Source of the DNA: Zhengitettix transpicula
Lineage: Eukaryota; Arthropoda; Insecta; Orthoptera; Tetrigidae
DNA length: 64,000 nucleotides
Direction of reading: 5' to 3'
Assembly: GCA_037074705.1 (NCBI GenBank)
Contig: CM073590.1
Coordinates: forward strand, 45,172,395 to 45,236,394
In this document: piece after piece, positions 34,228 to 49,200 of the stretch
Numbering within the stretch: the stretch's first letter is position 1
How the letters are laid out: each line of letters opens with the position of its first letter
Made by a program: the position numbers and the translations under genes
The notes under the pieces: generated by a model
Told to the model about the DNA's origin: nothing
The model's database searches: none
The model's input: only the letters and a program-made list of their open reading frames with translations

Positions 34228-37200
34228 GAGAGTCGGAATTACTCCCAGTACCTTAAGAGAGTCGGAATTACTCCCAGTACCTTAAGAGAGTCGGAATTAC
34301 TCCCAGTACCTTAAGAGTGTCAGAATAACTCCCTGTACCTTAAGAGAGTCGCAATTACTCCCAGTACTTTAAGAGAGTCAGAATTACTCCCTGTACTTTA
34401 AGAGAGTCAGAATTACTCCCAGTACTTTAAGAGAGTCACAATTACTCCCAGTACTTTAAGAGTGTCAGAATTACTCCCAGTACATTAAGAGAGTCAGAAT
34501 TACTCCCAGTACTTTAAGAGAGTCAGAATTACTCCCAGTACTTTAAGAGTGTAAGAATTACTCCTAGTACTTTAAGAGTGTAGAATTACTCTCAGTACCG
34601 TAAGAGAGTCAGAAATACTCCCAGTACTTTAAGAGAGTCAGAATTACTGCCAGTACCTTAAGGGTGTCAGAATTACTCCCAGTACATTAAGAGAGTCAGA
34701 ATTACTCCCAGTACCTTAAGAGAGTCAGGATTACTCCCAGTACCATAAGAGAGTCAGAATTACTCCCAGTACTTTAAGAGAGTCAGAATTAATGCCAGTA
34801 CCTTAAGAGTATCAGAACTACTCCCAGTACATTAAGAGAGTCAGAATTACTCCCAGTACCTTAAGAGTGTCAGAATTACTCCCTCTACTTTAAGAGAGTC
34901 AGAATTACTCCCAGTACTTTAAGAGTGTCAGAATTACTCTCAGTACGTTAAGAGACTCAGAATTACTCCCAGTACCTTAAGAGAGTCGGAATTACTCCCA
35001 GTACCTTAAGAGTGTCTGAATTACTCCCAGTACCTTAAGAGTGTCAGAATTACTCCCAGTACATTAAGAGAGTCAGAATTAGTCCCAGTACATTAAGAGT
35101 GTCAGAATAACTCCCAGTACGTTAAGAGAGTCAGAAGTACTCCCAGTACCTTAAGAGAGTCGGAATTATTCCCAGTACCTTAAGAGTGTCAGAATTACTC
35201 CCAGTACCTTAAGAGAGTCTGAATTACTCCCTGTACCTTAAGAGAGTGAGAATTAATCCCAGTACTTTAAGAGAGTCAGAGATACTCCCAGTACTTTAAG
35301 AGTGTCAGAATTACTCCCAGTACCTTAAGAGTGTCAGAATTAATCCCAGTACTTTAAGAGAGTCAGAATTACTCCCAGCACTTTAAATCTGTCAGAATTA
35401 CTCCCAGTACTTTAAGAGAGTCAGAATTATTCCCGGTACTTTAAGAGAGTCAGAATTACTCCCGGTACCTTAAGAGTGTCAGAACTACTCCCAGTAATTT
35501 TAGAGAGTCAGAATTACTCCCAGTACCTTAAGAGAGTCGGAATTATTCCCAGTACCTTAAGAGTGTCAGAATTACTCCCAGTACCTTAAGAGAGTCTGAA
35601 TTACTCCCTGTACCTTAAGAGAGTGAGAATTACTCCCAGTACTTTAAGAGAGTCAGAATTACTCCCAGTACTTTAAGAGTGTCAGAATTACTCCCAGTAC
35701 CTTAAGAGTGTCAGAATTACTCCCAGTACTTTAAGAGAGTCAGAATTACTCCCAGCACTTTAAATCTGTCAGAATTACTCCCAGTACTTTATGAAAGTCA
35801 GAATTACTCCCGGTACTTTAAGAGAGTCAGAATTACTCCTTGTACTTTAAGAGTGTCAGAATTACTCTCAGTACCATAAGAGAGTCAGAATTACTCCCAG
35901 TACTTTAAGAGAGTCAGAATTACTGCTAGTACCTTAAGGGTGTCAGAATTACTCCCAGTACATTAAGAGAGTCAGAATTACTCCCAGTACCTTAAGAGAG
36001 TCACGATTAATCCCAGTACTTTAAGAGTGTCAGAATTACTCTTAGTACCTTAAGAGTGTCAGAATTACTCCCAGTACCATAAGAGAGTCAGAATTACTCC
36101 CAGTACTTTAAGAGAGTCAGAATTACTGCCAGTACCTTAAGAGTGTCAGAACTACTCCCAGTACATTAGGAGAGTCAGAATTACTCACAGTAACTTAAGA
36201 GTGTCAGAATTACTCCCTGTACTTTAAGAGAGTCAAAATTACTCCCAGTACTTTAAGAGTGTCAGAATTACTCTCAGTACGTTAAGAGACTCAGAATTAC
36301 TCCCAGTACCTTAACAGTGTCTGAATTACTCCCAGTACCTTAAGAGTGTCAGAATTACTCCCAGTACATAAAGAGAGTCAGAATTAGTCCCAGTACATTA
36401 AGAGTGTCAGAATTACTCCCAGTACGTTAAGAGAGTCAGAATTACTCCCAGTACCTTAAGAGAGTCGGAATTATTCCCAGTACCTTAAGAGTGTCAGAAT
36501 TACTCCCAGTACGTTAAGAGAGTCTGAATTACTCCCTGTACCTTAAGAGAGTGAGAATTACTCCCAGTACTTTAAGAGAGTCAGAGATACTCCCAGTACT
36601 TTAAGAGTGTCAGAATTACTCCCAGTACCTTAAGAGTGTCAGTATTAATCCCAGTACTTTAAGTGAGTCAGAATTACTCCCAGCACTTTAAATCTGTCAG
36701 AATTACTCCCAGTACTTTAAGAGAGTCAGAATTACTCCCGGTACTTTAAGAAAGTCAGAATTACTACCGGTACCTTAAGAGTGTCAGAACTACTCCCAGT
36801 AATTTAAGAGAGTTAGAATTACTCCCAGTACATTAAGAGAGTCAGAATTACTCCCAGTACATTAAGAGAGTCAGAATTACTCCCCGTACTTTAAGAGAGT
36901 CAGAATTACTCCCAGTACCTTAAGAGAGTCGGAATTACTCCCAGTACCTTAAGAGTGTCAGAATTACTCCCAATACCTTAAGAGAGTTGGAATTTCTCCC
37001 AGTACCTTACGAGTGTCAGAATTACTCCCTGTACTTTAAGAGAGTCAGAATTACTCCCTATACTTTAAGAGGGTCAGAATTACTCTCAGTACCTTAAGAG
37101 TGTCAAAATTACTCCCAGTACATTAAGAGAGTCAGAATTACTCCCAATACTTTAAGAGAGTCAGAATTACTCCCAGTACTTTAAGAGTGTCAGAATTACT

Positions 37201-40200
37201 CCTAGGACCTTAAGAGTGTCAGAATTACTCCCAGTACTATAAGAGAGTCAGAATTACTCCCAGTACTTTAGGAGAGTCAGAATTACTGCCAGTACCTTAA
37301 GAGTGTCAGAATTACTCCGAGTACATTAAGAGAGTCAGAATTACTCCCAGTACATTAAGAGAGTCAGAATTACTCCCAGTACCTTAAGAGAGTCTGAATT
37401 ACTCCCTGTACCTTAAGAGAGTGAGAATTACTCCCAGTACTTTAAGAGTGTCTGAATTACTCCCAGTACCTTAAGAGTGTCAGAATTACTCCCAGTACAT
37501 TAAGAGAGTCAGAATTAGTCCCAGTACATTAAGAGTGTCAGAATTACTCCCAGTACGTTAAGAGAGTCAGAAGTACTCCCAGTACCTTAAGAGAGTGGGA
37601 ATTATTCCCAGTACCTTAAGAGTGTCAGAATTACTCCCAGTACCTTAAGAGAGTCTGAATTACTCCCTGTACCTTAAGAGCGTGAGAATTACTCCCAGTA
37701 CTTTAAGAGAGTCAGAGATACTCCCAGTACTTTAAGAGTGTCAGAATTACTCCCAGTACCTTAAGAGTGTCAGAATTAATCCCAGTACTTTAAGAGAGTC
37801 AGAATTACTCCCAGCACTTTAAATCTGTCAGAATTACTCCCAGTACTTTAAGAGAGTCAGAATTACTCCCGGTACTTTAAGAGAGTCAGAATTACTCCCG
37901 GTACCTTAAGAGTGTCAGAACTACTCCCAGTACATTTAGAGAGTCAGAATTACTCCCAGTACCTTAAGAGAGTCGGAATTACTCCCTGTACCTTAAGAGA
38001 GTGAGAATTACTCCCAGTACTTTAAGAGAGTCAGAGATACTCCCAGTACTTTAAGAGTGTCAGAATTACTCCCAGTACCTTAAGAGTGTCAGAATTAATC
38101 CCAGTACTTTAAGAGAGTCAGAATTAATCCCAGCACTTTAAATCTGTCAGAATTACTCCCAGTACTTTAAGAGAGTCAGAATTACTCCCGGTACTTTAAG
38201 AGAGTCAGAATTACTCCCGGTACCTTAAGAGTGTCAGAACTACTCCCAGTAATTTTAGAGATTCAGAATTACTCCCAGTACCTTAAGAGAGTCGGAATTA
38301 TTCCCAGTACCTTAAGAGTGTCAGAATTACTCCCAGTACCTTAAGAGAGTCTGAATTACTCCCTGTACCTTAAGAGAGTGAGAATTACTCCCAGTACTTT
38401 AAGAGAGTCAGAATTACTCCCAGTACTTTAAGAGTGTCAGAATTACTCCCAGTACCTTAAGAGTGTCAGAATTACTCCCAGTACTTTAAGAGAGTCAGAA
38501 TTACTCCCAGCACTTTAAATCTGTCAGAATTACTCCCAGTACTTTATGAAAGTCAGAATTACTCCCGGTACTTTAAGAGAGTCAGAATTACTCCTAGTAC
38601 TTTAAGAGTGTCAGAATTACTCTCAGTACCATAAGAGAGTCAGAATTACTCCCAGTACTTTAAGAGAGTCAGAATTACTGCTAGTACCTTAAGGGTGTCA
38701 GAATTACTCCCAGTACATTAAGAGAGTCAGAATTACTCCCAGTACCTTAAGAGAGTCAGGATTACTCCCAGTACTTTAAGAGTGTCAGAATTACTCCTAG
38801 TACCTTAAGAGTGTCAGAATTACTCCCAGTACCATAAGAGAGTCAGAATTACTCCCAGTACTTTAAGAGAGTCAGAATTACTGCCAGTACCTTAAGAGTG
38901 TCAGAATTACTCCCAGTACATTAAGAGAGTCAGAATTACTCCCAGTAACTTAAGAGTGTCAGAATTACTCCCTGTACTTTAAGAGAGTCAGAATTACTCC
39001 CAGTACTTTAAGAGTGTCAGAATTACTCCCTATACCTTAAGAGAGTTGGAATTTCTCCCAGTACCTTACGTGTGTCAGAATTACTCCCTGTACTTTAAGA
39101 GAGTCAGAATTACTCCCTATACTTTAAGAGGGTCAGAATTACTCTCAGTACCTTAAGAGTGTCAAAATTACTCCCAGTACATTAAGAGAGTCAGAATTAC
39201 TCCCAGTACTTTAAGAGAGTCAGAATTACTCCCAGTACTTTAAGAGTGTCAGAATTACTCCTAGGACCTTAAGAGTGTCAGAATTACTCCCAGTACTATA
39301 AGAGAGTCAGAATTAATCCCAGTACTTTAAGAGAGTCAGAATTACTGCCAGTACCTTAAGAGTGTCAGAATTACTCCGAGTACATTAAGAGAGTCAGAAT
39401 TACTCCCAGTACATTAGGAGAGTCAGAATTACTCCCAGTACCTTAAGAGAGTCAGGATTACTCCTAGTACTTTAAGAGTGTCAGAATTACTCCCAGTATC
39501 ATAAGAGAGACAGAATTACTCCCAGTACTTTAAGAGAGTCAGAATTACTGCCAGTACCTTAAGAGTGTCAGAATTACTCCTAGTACATTAAGAGAGTCAG
39601 AATTACTCCCAGTACCTTAAGAGTGTCAGAATTACTCCCATTACATTAAGAGAGTCAGAATTACTTCCAGTACATTAAGAGTGTCAGAATTACTCCCAGT
39701 ACGTTAAGAGAGTCAGACTTACTCCGAGTACCTTAAGAGAGTCGGAATTATTCCCTGTACGTTAAGAGAGTCAGAATTACTCCCAGTACTTTAAGAGAGT
39801 CAGAATTACTCGCAGTACTTTAAAACTGTCAGAATTACTCCCAGTACTTTAAGAGAGTCAGAACTACTCCCAGTACATTAAGAGTTTCAGAATTACTCCC
39901 AGTGCCTTAAGAGTGTCAGAATTACTCCAAGTACTTTAAGAGTGTCAGAATTACTCCCAGTACCTTAAGAGTGTCAGAATTACTCCCAGTACCATAAGAG
40001 TGTCAGAATTACTCCCAGTACGTTAAGAGAGTCAGAATTACTCCCAGTACCTTAAGAGCGTCGGAATTATTCCGAGTACCTTAAGAGTGTCAGAATTACT
40101 CCCAGTACCTTAAGAGAGTCTGAATTACTCCCTGTACCTTAAGAGAGTGAGAATTACTCCCAGTACTTTAAGAGAGTCAGAATTATTCCCAGTACTTTAA

Positions 40201-43200
40201 GAGTGTCAGAATTACTCGCAGTACCTTAAGAGTGTCAGAATTACTCCCAGTACTTTAAGAGAGTCAGAATTACTCCCAGCACTTTAAATCTGTCAGAATT
40301 ACTCCCAGTACTTTATGAGAGTCGGAATCTCCCAGTACTTTAAGAGTGTCAGAATTACTCCCGGTAATTTAAGAGAGTCAGAATTACTCCTGGTGCCTTA
40401 AGAGTGTCAGAATTACTCCCAGTACTTTAAGAGAGTCAGAATTACTCCCAGTACCTTAAGAGTGTCAGAATTACTCCCAGTACCTTAAGAGTGTCAGAAT
40501 TACTCCCAGTACATTAAGAGAGTCAGAATTAGTCCCAGTACATTAAGAGTGTCAGAATTACTCTCAGTACGTTAAGAGACACAGAATTACTCCCAGTACC
40601 TTAAGAGAGTCGGAATTACTCCCAGTACCTTAAGAGTGTCTGAATTACTCCCAGTACATTAAGAGAGTCAGAATTACTCCCAGTACTTTAAGAGAGTCAG
40701 AGTTAGTCCCAGTACTTTAAGAGTGTCAGAATTACTCCCGGTACTTTAAGAGAGTCAGAATTACTCCCGGTACCTTAAGAGTGTCAGATTTACTCCCAGT
40801 ACTTTAAGAGAGTCAGAATTACTCCCAGTACCTTAAGAGTGTCAGAATTACTCCCAGTACCTTAAGAGTGTCAGAATTACTACCATTACATTAAGAGAGT
40901 CAGAATTAGTCCCAGTACATTAAGAGTGTCAGAATTACTCTCAGTACGTTAAGTGATTTAGAATTACTCCCAGTACCTTAAGAGAGTCGGAATTACTCCC
41001 AGTACCTTAAAAATGTCTGAATTACTCCCAGTACCTTAAGAGTGTCAGAATTACTCCCAGTACATTAAGAGATTCAGAATTAGTCCCGGTGCTTTAAAAG
41101 TGTTAGAATTACTCCCAGGACCTTAAGAGTATCAGAATTACTCCCAGTACATTAAGAGAGTCAGAATTAGTCCCAGTACATTAAGAGTGTCAGAATTACT
41201 CTCAGTACGTTAAGAGACTCAGAATTACTCCCAGTACCTTACGAGAGTCGGAATTTCTCCCAGTACCTTAAGAGTGTCTGAATTACTCCCAGTACCTTAA
41301 GAGTGTCAGAATTACTCCCAGTACATTAAGAGAGTCAGAATTAGTCCCAGTACATTAAGAGTGTCAGAATTACTCCCAGTACGTTAAGAGAGTCAGAATT
41401 ACTCCCAGTACCTTAAGAGAATCGGAATTATTCCCAGTACCTTAAGAGTGTCAGAATTGCTCCCAGTACCTTAAGAGAGTCGGAATACTCCCAGTACCTT
41501 AAGAGAGTCGGAATTACTCCCAGTACCTTAAGAGTGTCAGAATTACTCCCTGTACCTTAAGAGAGTCGGAATTACTCCCAGTACTTTAAGGGAAGTCACA
41601 ATGACTCCCTGAACTTTAAGAGAGCCAGAATTACTCCCAGTACCTTAAGAGTGTCAGAATTACTCCCAGTACTTTAAGAGAGTCAGATTTACTCTCAGTA
41701 CCTTAAGAGTGTCAGACTTACTCCCAGTACCTTAAGAGTGTCAGAATTATTCCCAGTACCTTAAGAGTGTCTGAATTACTCCCAGTACCTTAAGAGTGTC
41801 AGAATTACTCCCAGTACATTAGGAGTGTCAGAATTACTCCCAGTACTTTAAGAGAGTCAGAATTATTCTCAGTACCTTAAGAGTGTCAGAATTACTCCCA
41901 GTACCTTTAGAGTGTCAGACATACTCCCAGTACTTTAAGAGAGTCAGAATTACTCCCAGTACATTAAGAGAGTCAGAATTACTCCCAGTACCTTAAGAGA
42001 GTCAGAATTACTCCAAGTACCTTAAGAGTGTCAGAATTACTCCCTGTACCTTAAGAGAGTCGGAATTACTCCCTGTACTTTAAGAGAGTCAGAATTACTC
42101 CTTGTACGTTAAGAGAGACGGAATTATTCCCTGTACCTTAAGACAGTCGAAATTACTCCCAGTACATTAAGAGAGTCAGAATTAGTCCCAGTACATTAAG
42201 AGTGTCAGAATTACTCTCAGTACGTTAAGAGACTCAGAATTACTCCCAGTACCTTAAGAGAGTCGGAATTACTCCCAGTACCTTAAGAGTGTCTGAATTA
42301 CTCCCAGTACCTTAAGAGTGTCAGAATTACTCCCAGTACATTAAGAGAGTCAGAATTACTCCCAGTACTTTAAGAGAGTCAGAATTAGTCCCAGTACTTT
42401 AAGAGTGTCAGAATTACTCCCGGTACTTTAAGAGAGTCAGAATTACTCCCGGTACCTTAAGAGTGTCAGAATTACTCTTAGTACTTTAAGAGTGTCAGAA
42501 GTACTCCCAGTACCTTAAGAGTGTCAAAATTACTCCCAGTACCTTAAGAGTGTCAGAATTACTACCAGTACATTAAGAGAGTCAGAATTAGTCCCAGTAC
42601 AATAAGAGTGTCAGAATTACTCTCAGTACGTTATAGACTCAGAATTACTCCCAGTACCTTAAGAGTGTCAGAATTACTCCCAGTACATTAAGAGAGTCAG
42701 AATTAGTCCCGGTACTTTAAGAGTGTCAGAATTACTCCCAGGACCTTAAGAGTGTCAGAATTACTCCCAGTACATTAAGAGAGTCAGAATTAGTCCCAGT
42801 ACATTAAGAGTGTCAGAATTACTCTCAGTACGTTAAGAGACTCAGAATTACTCCCAGTACCTTACGAGAGTCGGAATTACTCCCAGTACCTTAAGAGTGT
42901 CTGAATTACTCCCAGTACCTTAAGAGTGTCAGAATTACTCCCAGTACATTAAGAGAGTCAGAATTAGTCCCAGTACATTAAGAGTGTCAGAATTACTCCC
43001 AGTACTTTAAGAGAGTCAGAATTACTGCCAGTACCTTAAGAGAGTCGGAATTATTCCCAGTACTTTACGAGAGTCAGAATTAATCCCAGTACCTTAAGAG
43101 TGTCAGAATTACTCCCAGTACATTCAGAGTGTCAGAATTACTCCCAGTACCTTAAGTAAGTCAAAATTACTCCCAGTACTTTACGAGAGTCAGAATTACT

Positions 43201-46200
43201 CCCAGTACCTTAAGAGTATCAGAATTACTTACAGTACCTTAAGAGTGTCAATATTACTCCTAGTACTTTAAGAGAGTCAGAATTACTCCCAGTACTTTAA
43301 AACAGTCAGAATTACTCCCAGTACTTTAAAAGAGCCAGAATTACTCCCAGTATTTTAAGAGAGTCAGAATTACTCCCAGTACTTTAAGAGTGTCAGAATT
43401 ACTCCAGTACTTTAAGAGAGTCAGAATTACTCTCAGTACTTTGAGAGAGTCAGAATTACTCTCAGTAACTTAAGTGATTCAGAATTACTCCCGAAAACTT
43501 TAAGAGAGTCAGAATTACTCTCAGTACATTAAGAGAGTCAGAATTACTCCCAGTACCTTAAGAGTATCAAAATTACTTACAGTACCTTAAGAGTGTCAAT
43601 ATTACTCCTAGTACTTTAAGAGAGTCAGAATTACTCCCAGTACTTTAAAACAGTCAGAATTACTCCCAGTACATTAAGAGAGTCAGAATTACTCCAGTAC
43701 TTTAAGAGAGTCAGAATTACTCCCAGTACTTTAAGAGTGTCAGAATTACTCCCAGTACCTTAAGAGAGTCAGAATTACTCCCAGTACTTTAAGAGAGTTA
43801 GAATTACTCCCAGTACTTTAAGAGAGTCATAATTACTCCTAGTACTTTAAAACTGTCAGAACTACTCCCAGTACTTTAAGAGAGTCAGAATTACTCCCAG
43901 TACGTTCAGAGAGTCGGAATTACTCCTAGTACCTTATTAGTGTCAAAATTACTCCCAGTATCTTAAGAGAGTCGGAATTACTCCCAGTACTTTAAGAGAG
44001 TCAGAATTACTCCCAGTACCTTAAGAGTATCAGAATTACTTTCAGTACCTTAAGAGTGTTAATATTACTTACAGTACTTTAAGAGAGTCAGAATTACTAT
44101 CAGTACTATAAGAGTGTCAGAATTACTCACACTACCTTAAGAGTGTCAGAATTACTCCCAGTACATTAAGAGAGTCAGAATTAGTCCCAGTACATTAAGA
44201 GTGTCAGAATTACTCCCAGTACGTTAAGAGAGTCAGAAGTACTCCCAGTACCTTAAGAGAGTCGGAATTATTCCCAGTACATTAAGAGTGTCAGAATTAC
44301 TCCCAGTACCTTAAGAGAGTCTGAATTACTCCCTGTACCTTAAGAGAGTGAGAATTACTCCCAGTACTTTAAGAGAGTCAGAGATACTCCCAGTACTTTA
44401 AGAGTGTCAGAATTACTCCCAGTACCTTAAGAGTGTCAGAATTAATCCCAGTACTTTAAGAGAGTCAGAATTACTCCCAGCACTTTAATTCTGTCAGAAT
44501 TACTCCCAGTACTTTAAGAGAGTCAGAATTACTCCCGGTACTTTAAGAGAGTCAGAATTACTCCCGGTACCTTAAGAGTGTCAGAACTACTCCCAGTAAT
44601 TTTAGAGAGTCAGAATTACTCCCAGTACCTTAAGAGAGTCGGAATTATTCCCAGTACCTTAAGAGTGTCAGAATTACTCCCAGTACCTTAAGAGAGTCTG
44701 AATTACTCCCTGTACCTTAAGAGAGTGAGAATTACTCCCAGTACTTTAAGAGAGTCAGAATTACTCCCAGTACTTTAAGAGTGTCAGAATTACTCCCAGT
44801 ACCTTAAGAGTGTCAGAATTACTCCCAGTACTTTAAGAGAGTCAGAATTACTCCCAGCACTTTAAATCTGTCAGAATTACTCCCAGTACTTTATGAAAGT
44901 CAGAATTACTCCCGGTACTTTAAGAGAGTCAGAATTACTCCTAGTACTTTAAGAGTGTCAGAATTACTCTCAGTACCATAAGAGAGTCAGAATTACTCCC
45001 AGTACTTTAAGAGAGTCAGAATTACTGCTAGTACCTTAAGGGTGTCAGAATTACTTCCAGTACATTAAGAGAGTCAGAATTACTCCCAGTACCTTAAGAG
45101 AGTCAGGATTACTCCCAGTACTTTAAGAGTGTCAGAATTACTCCTAGTACCTTAAGAGTGTCAGAATTACTCCCAGTACCATAAGAGAGTCAGAATTACT
45201 CCCAGTACTTTAAGAGAGTCAGAATTACTGCCAGTACCTTAAGAGTGTCAGAATTACTCCCAGTACATTAAGGGAGTCAGAATTACTCCCAGTAACTTAA
45301 GAGTGTCAGAATTACTCCCTGTACTTTAAGAGAGTCAGAATTACTCCCAGTACTTTAAGAGTGTCAGAATTACTCTCAGTACGTTAAGAGACTCAGAATT
45401 ACTCCCAGTACCTTAACAGTGTCTGAATAACTCCCAGTACCTTAAGAGTGTCAGAATTACTCCCAGTACATAAAGAGAGTCAGAATTAGTCCCAGTACAT
45501 TAAGAGTGTCAGAATTACTCCCAGTACGTTAAGAGAGTCAGAATTACTCCCAGTACCTTAAGAGAGTCGGAATTATTCCCAGTACCTTAAGAGTGTCAGA
45601 ATTACTCCCAGTACGTTAAGAGAGTCTGAATTACTCCCTGTACCTTAAGAGAGTGAGAATTACTCGCAGTACTTTAAGAGAGTCAGAGATACTCCCAGTA
45701 CTTTAAGAGTGTCAGAATTACTCCCAGTACCTTAAGAGTGTCAGAATTAATCCCAGTACTTTAAGTGAGTCAGAATTATTCCCAGCACTTTAAATCTGTC
45801 AGAATTACTCCCAGTACTTTAAGAGAGTCAGAATTACTCCCGGTACTTTAAGAAAGTCAGAATTACACCCGGTACCTTAAGAGTGTCAGAACTACTCCCA
45901 GTAATTTAAGAGAGTTAGAATTACTCCCAGTACATTAAGAGAGTCAGAATTACTCCCAGTACATTAAGAGAGTCAGAATTACTCCCCGTACTTTAAGAGA
46001 GTCAGAATTACTCCCAGTACCTTAAGAGAGTCGGAATTACTCCCAGTTCCTTAAGAGTGTCAGAATTACTCCCTATACCTTAAGAGAGTTGGAATTTCTC
46101 CCAGTACCTTACGAGTGTCAGAATTACTCCCTGTACTTTAAGAGAGTTAGAATTACTCCCTATACTTTAAGAGGGTCAGAATTACTCTCAGTACCTTAAG

Positions 46201-49200
46201 AGTGTCAAAATTACTCCCAGTACATTAAGAGAGTCAGAATTACTCCCAGTACTTTAAGAGAGTCAGAATTACTCCCAGTACTTTAAGAGTGTCAGAATTA
46301 CTCCTAGGACCTTAAGAGTGGCAGAATTACTCCCAGTACTATAAGAGAGTCAGAATTACTCCCAGTACTTTAAGAGAGTCAGAATTACTGCCAGTACCTT
46401 AAGAGTGTCAGAATTACTCCGAGTACATTAAGAGAGTCAGAATTACTCCCAGTACATTAAGAGAGTCAGAATTACTCCCAGTACGTTAAGAGAGTCAGAC
46501 TTACTCCCAGTACCTTAAGAGAGTCGGAATTATTCCCTGTACGTTAAGAGAGTCAGAATTACTCCCAGTACTTTAAGAGAGTCAGAATTACTCCCAGTAC
46601 TTTAAAACTGTCAGAATTACTCCCAGTACCATAAGAGAGTCAGAATTACTCCCAGTACTTTAAGAGAGTTAGAATTACTGCCAGTACCTTAAGAGTGTCA
46701 GAATTACTCCTAGTACATTAAGAGAGTCAGAATTACTCCCAGTACCTTAAAAATGTCAGAATTACTCCCATTACATTAAGAGAGTCAGAATTACTTCCAG
46801 TACATTAAGAGTGTCAGAATTACTCCCAGTACGTTAAGAGAGTCAGACTTACTCCCAGTACCTTAAGAGAGTCGGAATTATTCCCTGTACGTTAAGAGAG
46901 TCAGAATTACTCCCAGTACTTTAAGAGAGTCAGAATTACTCCCAGTACTTTAAAACTGTCAGAATTACTCCCAAAACTTTAAGAGAGTCAGAACTACTCC
47001 CAGTACATTAAGAGTTTCAGAATTACTCCCAGTGCCTTAAGAGTGTCAGAATTACTCTAAGTACTTTAAGAGTGTCAGAATTACTACCAGTACCTTAAGA
47101 GTGTCAGAATTACTCCCAGTACCATAAGAGTGTCAGAATTACTCCCAGTACGTTAAGAGAGTCAGAATTACTCCCAGTACCTTAAGAGAGTCGGAATTAT
47201 TCCCAGTACCTTGAGAGTGTCAGAATTACTCCCAGTACCTTAAGAGAGTCTGAATTACTCCCTGTACCTTAAGAGAGTGAGAATTACTCCCAGTACTTTA
47301 AGAGAGTCAGAAATATTCCCAGTACTTTAAGAGTGTCAGAATTACTCGCAGTACCTTAAGAGTGTCAGAATTACTCCCAGTACTTTAAGAGAGTCAGAAT
47401 TACTCCCAGCACTTTAAATCTGTCAGAATTACTCCCAGTACTTTATGAGAGTCGGAATCTCCCAGTACTTTAAGAGTGTCAGAATTACTCCCGGTAATTT
47501 AAGAGAGTCAGAATTACTCCCGGTGCCTTAAGAGTGTCAGAATTACTCCCAGTACTTTAAGAGAGTCAGAATTACTCCCAGTACCTTAAGAGTGTCAGAA
47601 TTACTCCCAGTACCTTAAGAGTGTCAGAATTACTCCCAGTACATTAAGAGAGTCAGAATTAGTCCCAGTACATTAAGAGTGTCAGAATTACTCTCAGTAC
47701 GTTAAGAGACACAGAATTACTCCCAGTACCTTAAGAGAGTCGGAATTACTCCCAGTACCTTAAGAGTGTCTGAATTACTCCCAGTACATTAAGAGAGTCA
47801 GAATTACTCCCAGTACTTTAAGAGAGTCAGAGTTAGTCCCAGTACTTTAAGAGTGTCAGAATTACTCCCGGTACTTTAAGAGAGTCAGAATTACTCCCGG
47901 TACCTTAAGAGTGTCAGATTTACTCCCAGTACTTTAAGAGAGTCAGAATTACTCCCAGTACCTTAAGAGTGTCAGAATTACTCCCAGTACCTTAAGAGTG
48001 TCAGAATTACTACCATTACATTAAGAGAGTCAGAATTAGTCCCAGTACATTAAGAGTGTCAGAATTACTCTCAGTACGTTAAGAGATTTAGAATTACTCC
48101 CAGTACCTTAAGAGAGTCGGAATTACTCCCAGTACCTTAAAAATGTCTGAATTACTCCCAGTACCTTAAGAGTGTCAGAATTACTCCCAGTACATTAAGA
48201 GATTCAGAATTAGTCCCGGTACTTTAAAAGTGTTAGAATTACTCCCAGGACCTTAAGAGTATCAGAATTACTCCCAGTACATTAAGAGAGTCAGAATTAG
48301 TCCCAGTACATTAAGAGTGTCAGAATTACTCTCAGTACGTTAAGAGACTCAGAATTACTCCCAGTACCTTACGAGAGTCGGAATTTCTCCCAGTACCTTA
48401 AGAGTGTCTGAATTACTCCCAGTACCTTAAGAGTGTCAGAATTACTCCCAGTACATTAAGAGAGTCAGAATTAGTCCCAGTACATTAAGAGTGTCAGAAT
48501 TACTCCCAGTACGTTAAGAGAGTCAGAATTACTCCCAGTACCTTAAGAGAGTCGGAATTATTCCCAGTACCTTAAGAGTGTCAGAATTGCTCCCAGTACC
48601 TTAAGAGAGTCGGAATACTCCCAGTACCTTAAGAGAGTCGGAATTACTCCCAGTACCATAAGAGTGTCAGAATTACTCCCTGTACCTTAAGAGAGTCGGA
48701 ATTACTCCCAGTAATTTAAGAGAGTCACAATGACTCCCTGAACTTTAAGAGAGCCAGAATTACTCCCAGTACCTTAAGAGTGTCAGAATTACTCCCAGTA
48801 CTTTAAGAGAGTCAGATTTACTCTCAGTACCTTAAGAGTGTCAGACTTACTCCCAGTACCTTAAGAGTGTCAGAATTATTCCCAGTACCTTAAGAGTGTC
48901 TGAATTACTCCCAGTACCTTAAGAGTGTCAGAATTACTCCCAGTACATTAGGAGTGTCAGAATTACTCCCAGTACTTTAAGAGAGTCAGAATTACTCTCA
49001 GTACCTTAAGAGTGTCAGAATTACTCCCAGTACCTTTAGAGTGTCAGACATAATCCCAGTACTTTAAGAGAGTCAGAATTACTCCCAGTACATTAAGAGA
49101 GTCAGAATTACTCCCAGTACCTTAAGAGAGTCAGAATTACTCCCAGTACCTTAAGAGTGTCAGAATTACTCCCTGTACCTTAAGAGAGTCGGAATTACTC